A stretch of 32,651 nucleotides of DNA. It comes from DATJSN01 sp035504095. GTDB lineage: Bacteria > Planctomycetota > Phycisphaerae > WQYP01. The translations under genes and the position numbers were made by a program. Below the pieces are notes generated by a model. The model ran no database searches and was not told the origin of the DNA. It was given only the letters and a program-made list of their open reading frames with translations. The number at the start of each line of letters is the position of its first letter. Position 1 is the stretch's first letter. This document shows, one piece after another, positions 32,416-32,651 of this stretch. Location of the stretch: positions 1-32,651 of the forward strand of contig DATJSN010000080.1 of NCBI GenBank assembly GCA_035504095.1, written 5' to 3'.

Positions 32416-32642
32416 AAGGTGATCAGGTGATCGCAGGTGATACGAGACCCGCAAAAATATATTTATTTAGCCCCCAGCCTTATTTCTCTCCTGATCTCCT
32501 GCTCAACCCGCACCTGCTCTATTTTGGCCTATGGTTAAAATTTTGATCAGTAGAAAAGGTGAACAGTAGACCGCAGGTGAAAAGATTCGATTACAGGAAG
32601 CCTTTATTTTTCCCCAGCCTTATTTGCTCTCCTGATCTCCTG
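32416..32642. repeat. Two diverged direct copies of an ~86-bp unit
   Basis: Units at 32416-32501 and 32556-32642 both begin AAGGTGA, contain CGCAGGTGA, and end CCCCAGCCTTATTT, then CTCCTGATCTCCTG. Their starts are 140 bases apart; the middle parts differ much. The first also has AGGTGAT three times in 27 bases. The last bases (GCTCTCCTGATCTCCTGTTCC) resemble the left end of repeat copies A and B, so another copy may begin at the window edge. Confidence 0.65.
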
Positions 32643-32651
32643 TTCCAAATT

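Noticed and set aside
32185..32454. 89-codon minus-strand frame in the terminal repeats
   Set aside because: Product is low-complexity and follows the inverted repeats; no motif.
28611..32642. CRISPR array
   Set aside because: Repeat copies are long, few, irregularly spaced and separated by genes; no short regular repeat-spacer pattern and no cas genes.

Overview
The window is most likely a chromosomal piece of a Gram-negative, aerobic or microaerobic bacterium, and I favour Planctomycetota (possibly a Phycisphaerae-like lineage). This rests on gene content and layout: an Alternative Complex III (Act) operon running directly into a caa3-type, A2-class heme-copper oxidase, an outer-membrane phosphate-type porin, and a TolC-like outer-membrane lipoprotein. 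No rRNA or other taxonomic marker is present, so the assignment is an inference.

Positions 1-13667 hold one long + strand respiratory operon: actB (5' end outside the window), actC, actD, actE, actF, a membrane-anchored mono-heme cytochrome c, a SCO copper chaperone, coxB (CuA domain plus fused cytochrome c), coxA, coxC, coxD and a second subunit III gene. Act oxidises quinol, the cytochromes carry the electrons, and CoxBACD reduces oxygen. The loose cytochrome and the CoxB tail are close paralogues, which suggests a dedicated electron wire between the two complexes.

Positions 13668-18070 hold a PhoB/PhoR-type two-component pair and then an OprO/OprP-family porin that ends in a clear Rho-independent terminator. 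A structured intergenic stretch follows, then a secreted sialate O-acetylesterase-like esterase. Positions 20003-25079 hold a TetR/CecR-type regulator with a good promoter, followed by an EmrA-EmrB-TolC-like tripartite efflux set (3-base and 4-base spacing or overlap). A SAM-dependent methyltransferase with a potentially regulatory 5' leader comes next.

From 26142 on the gene order opens up: a 184-bp MITE-like element, then three minus-strand genes (ppk1, a GT4-type glycosyltransferase, a pyrK-like electron-transfer subunit) separated by a family of hairpin-rich dispersed repeats. The last 1.2 kb has no convincing protein gene. It contains a strong + strand terminator with no gene in front of it, preceded by several perfect hairpins (candidate non-coding RNA), a third repeat copy, a large imperfect inverted repeat and a diverged 86-bp direct repeat.

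The most interesting unexplained signals are (1) the three-copy repeat family whose first hairpin keeps its pairing while its sequence changes, (2) the orphan-terminator RNA candidate at about 31868-32113, (3) the nested stems and hidden ribosome binding site in front of the methyltransferase, and (4) the TA-flanked MITE-like element.
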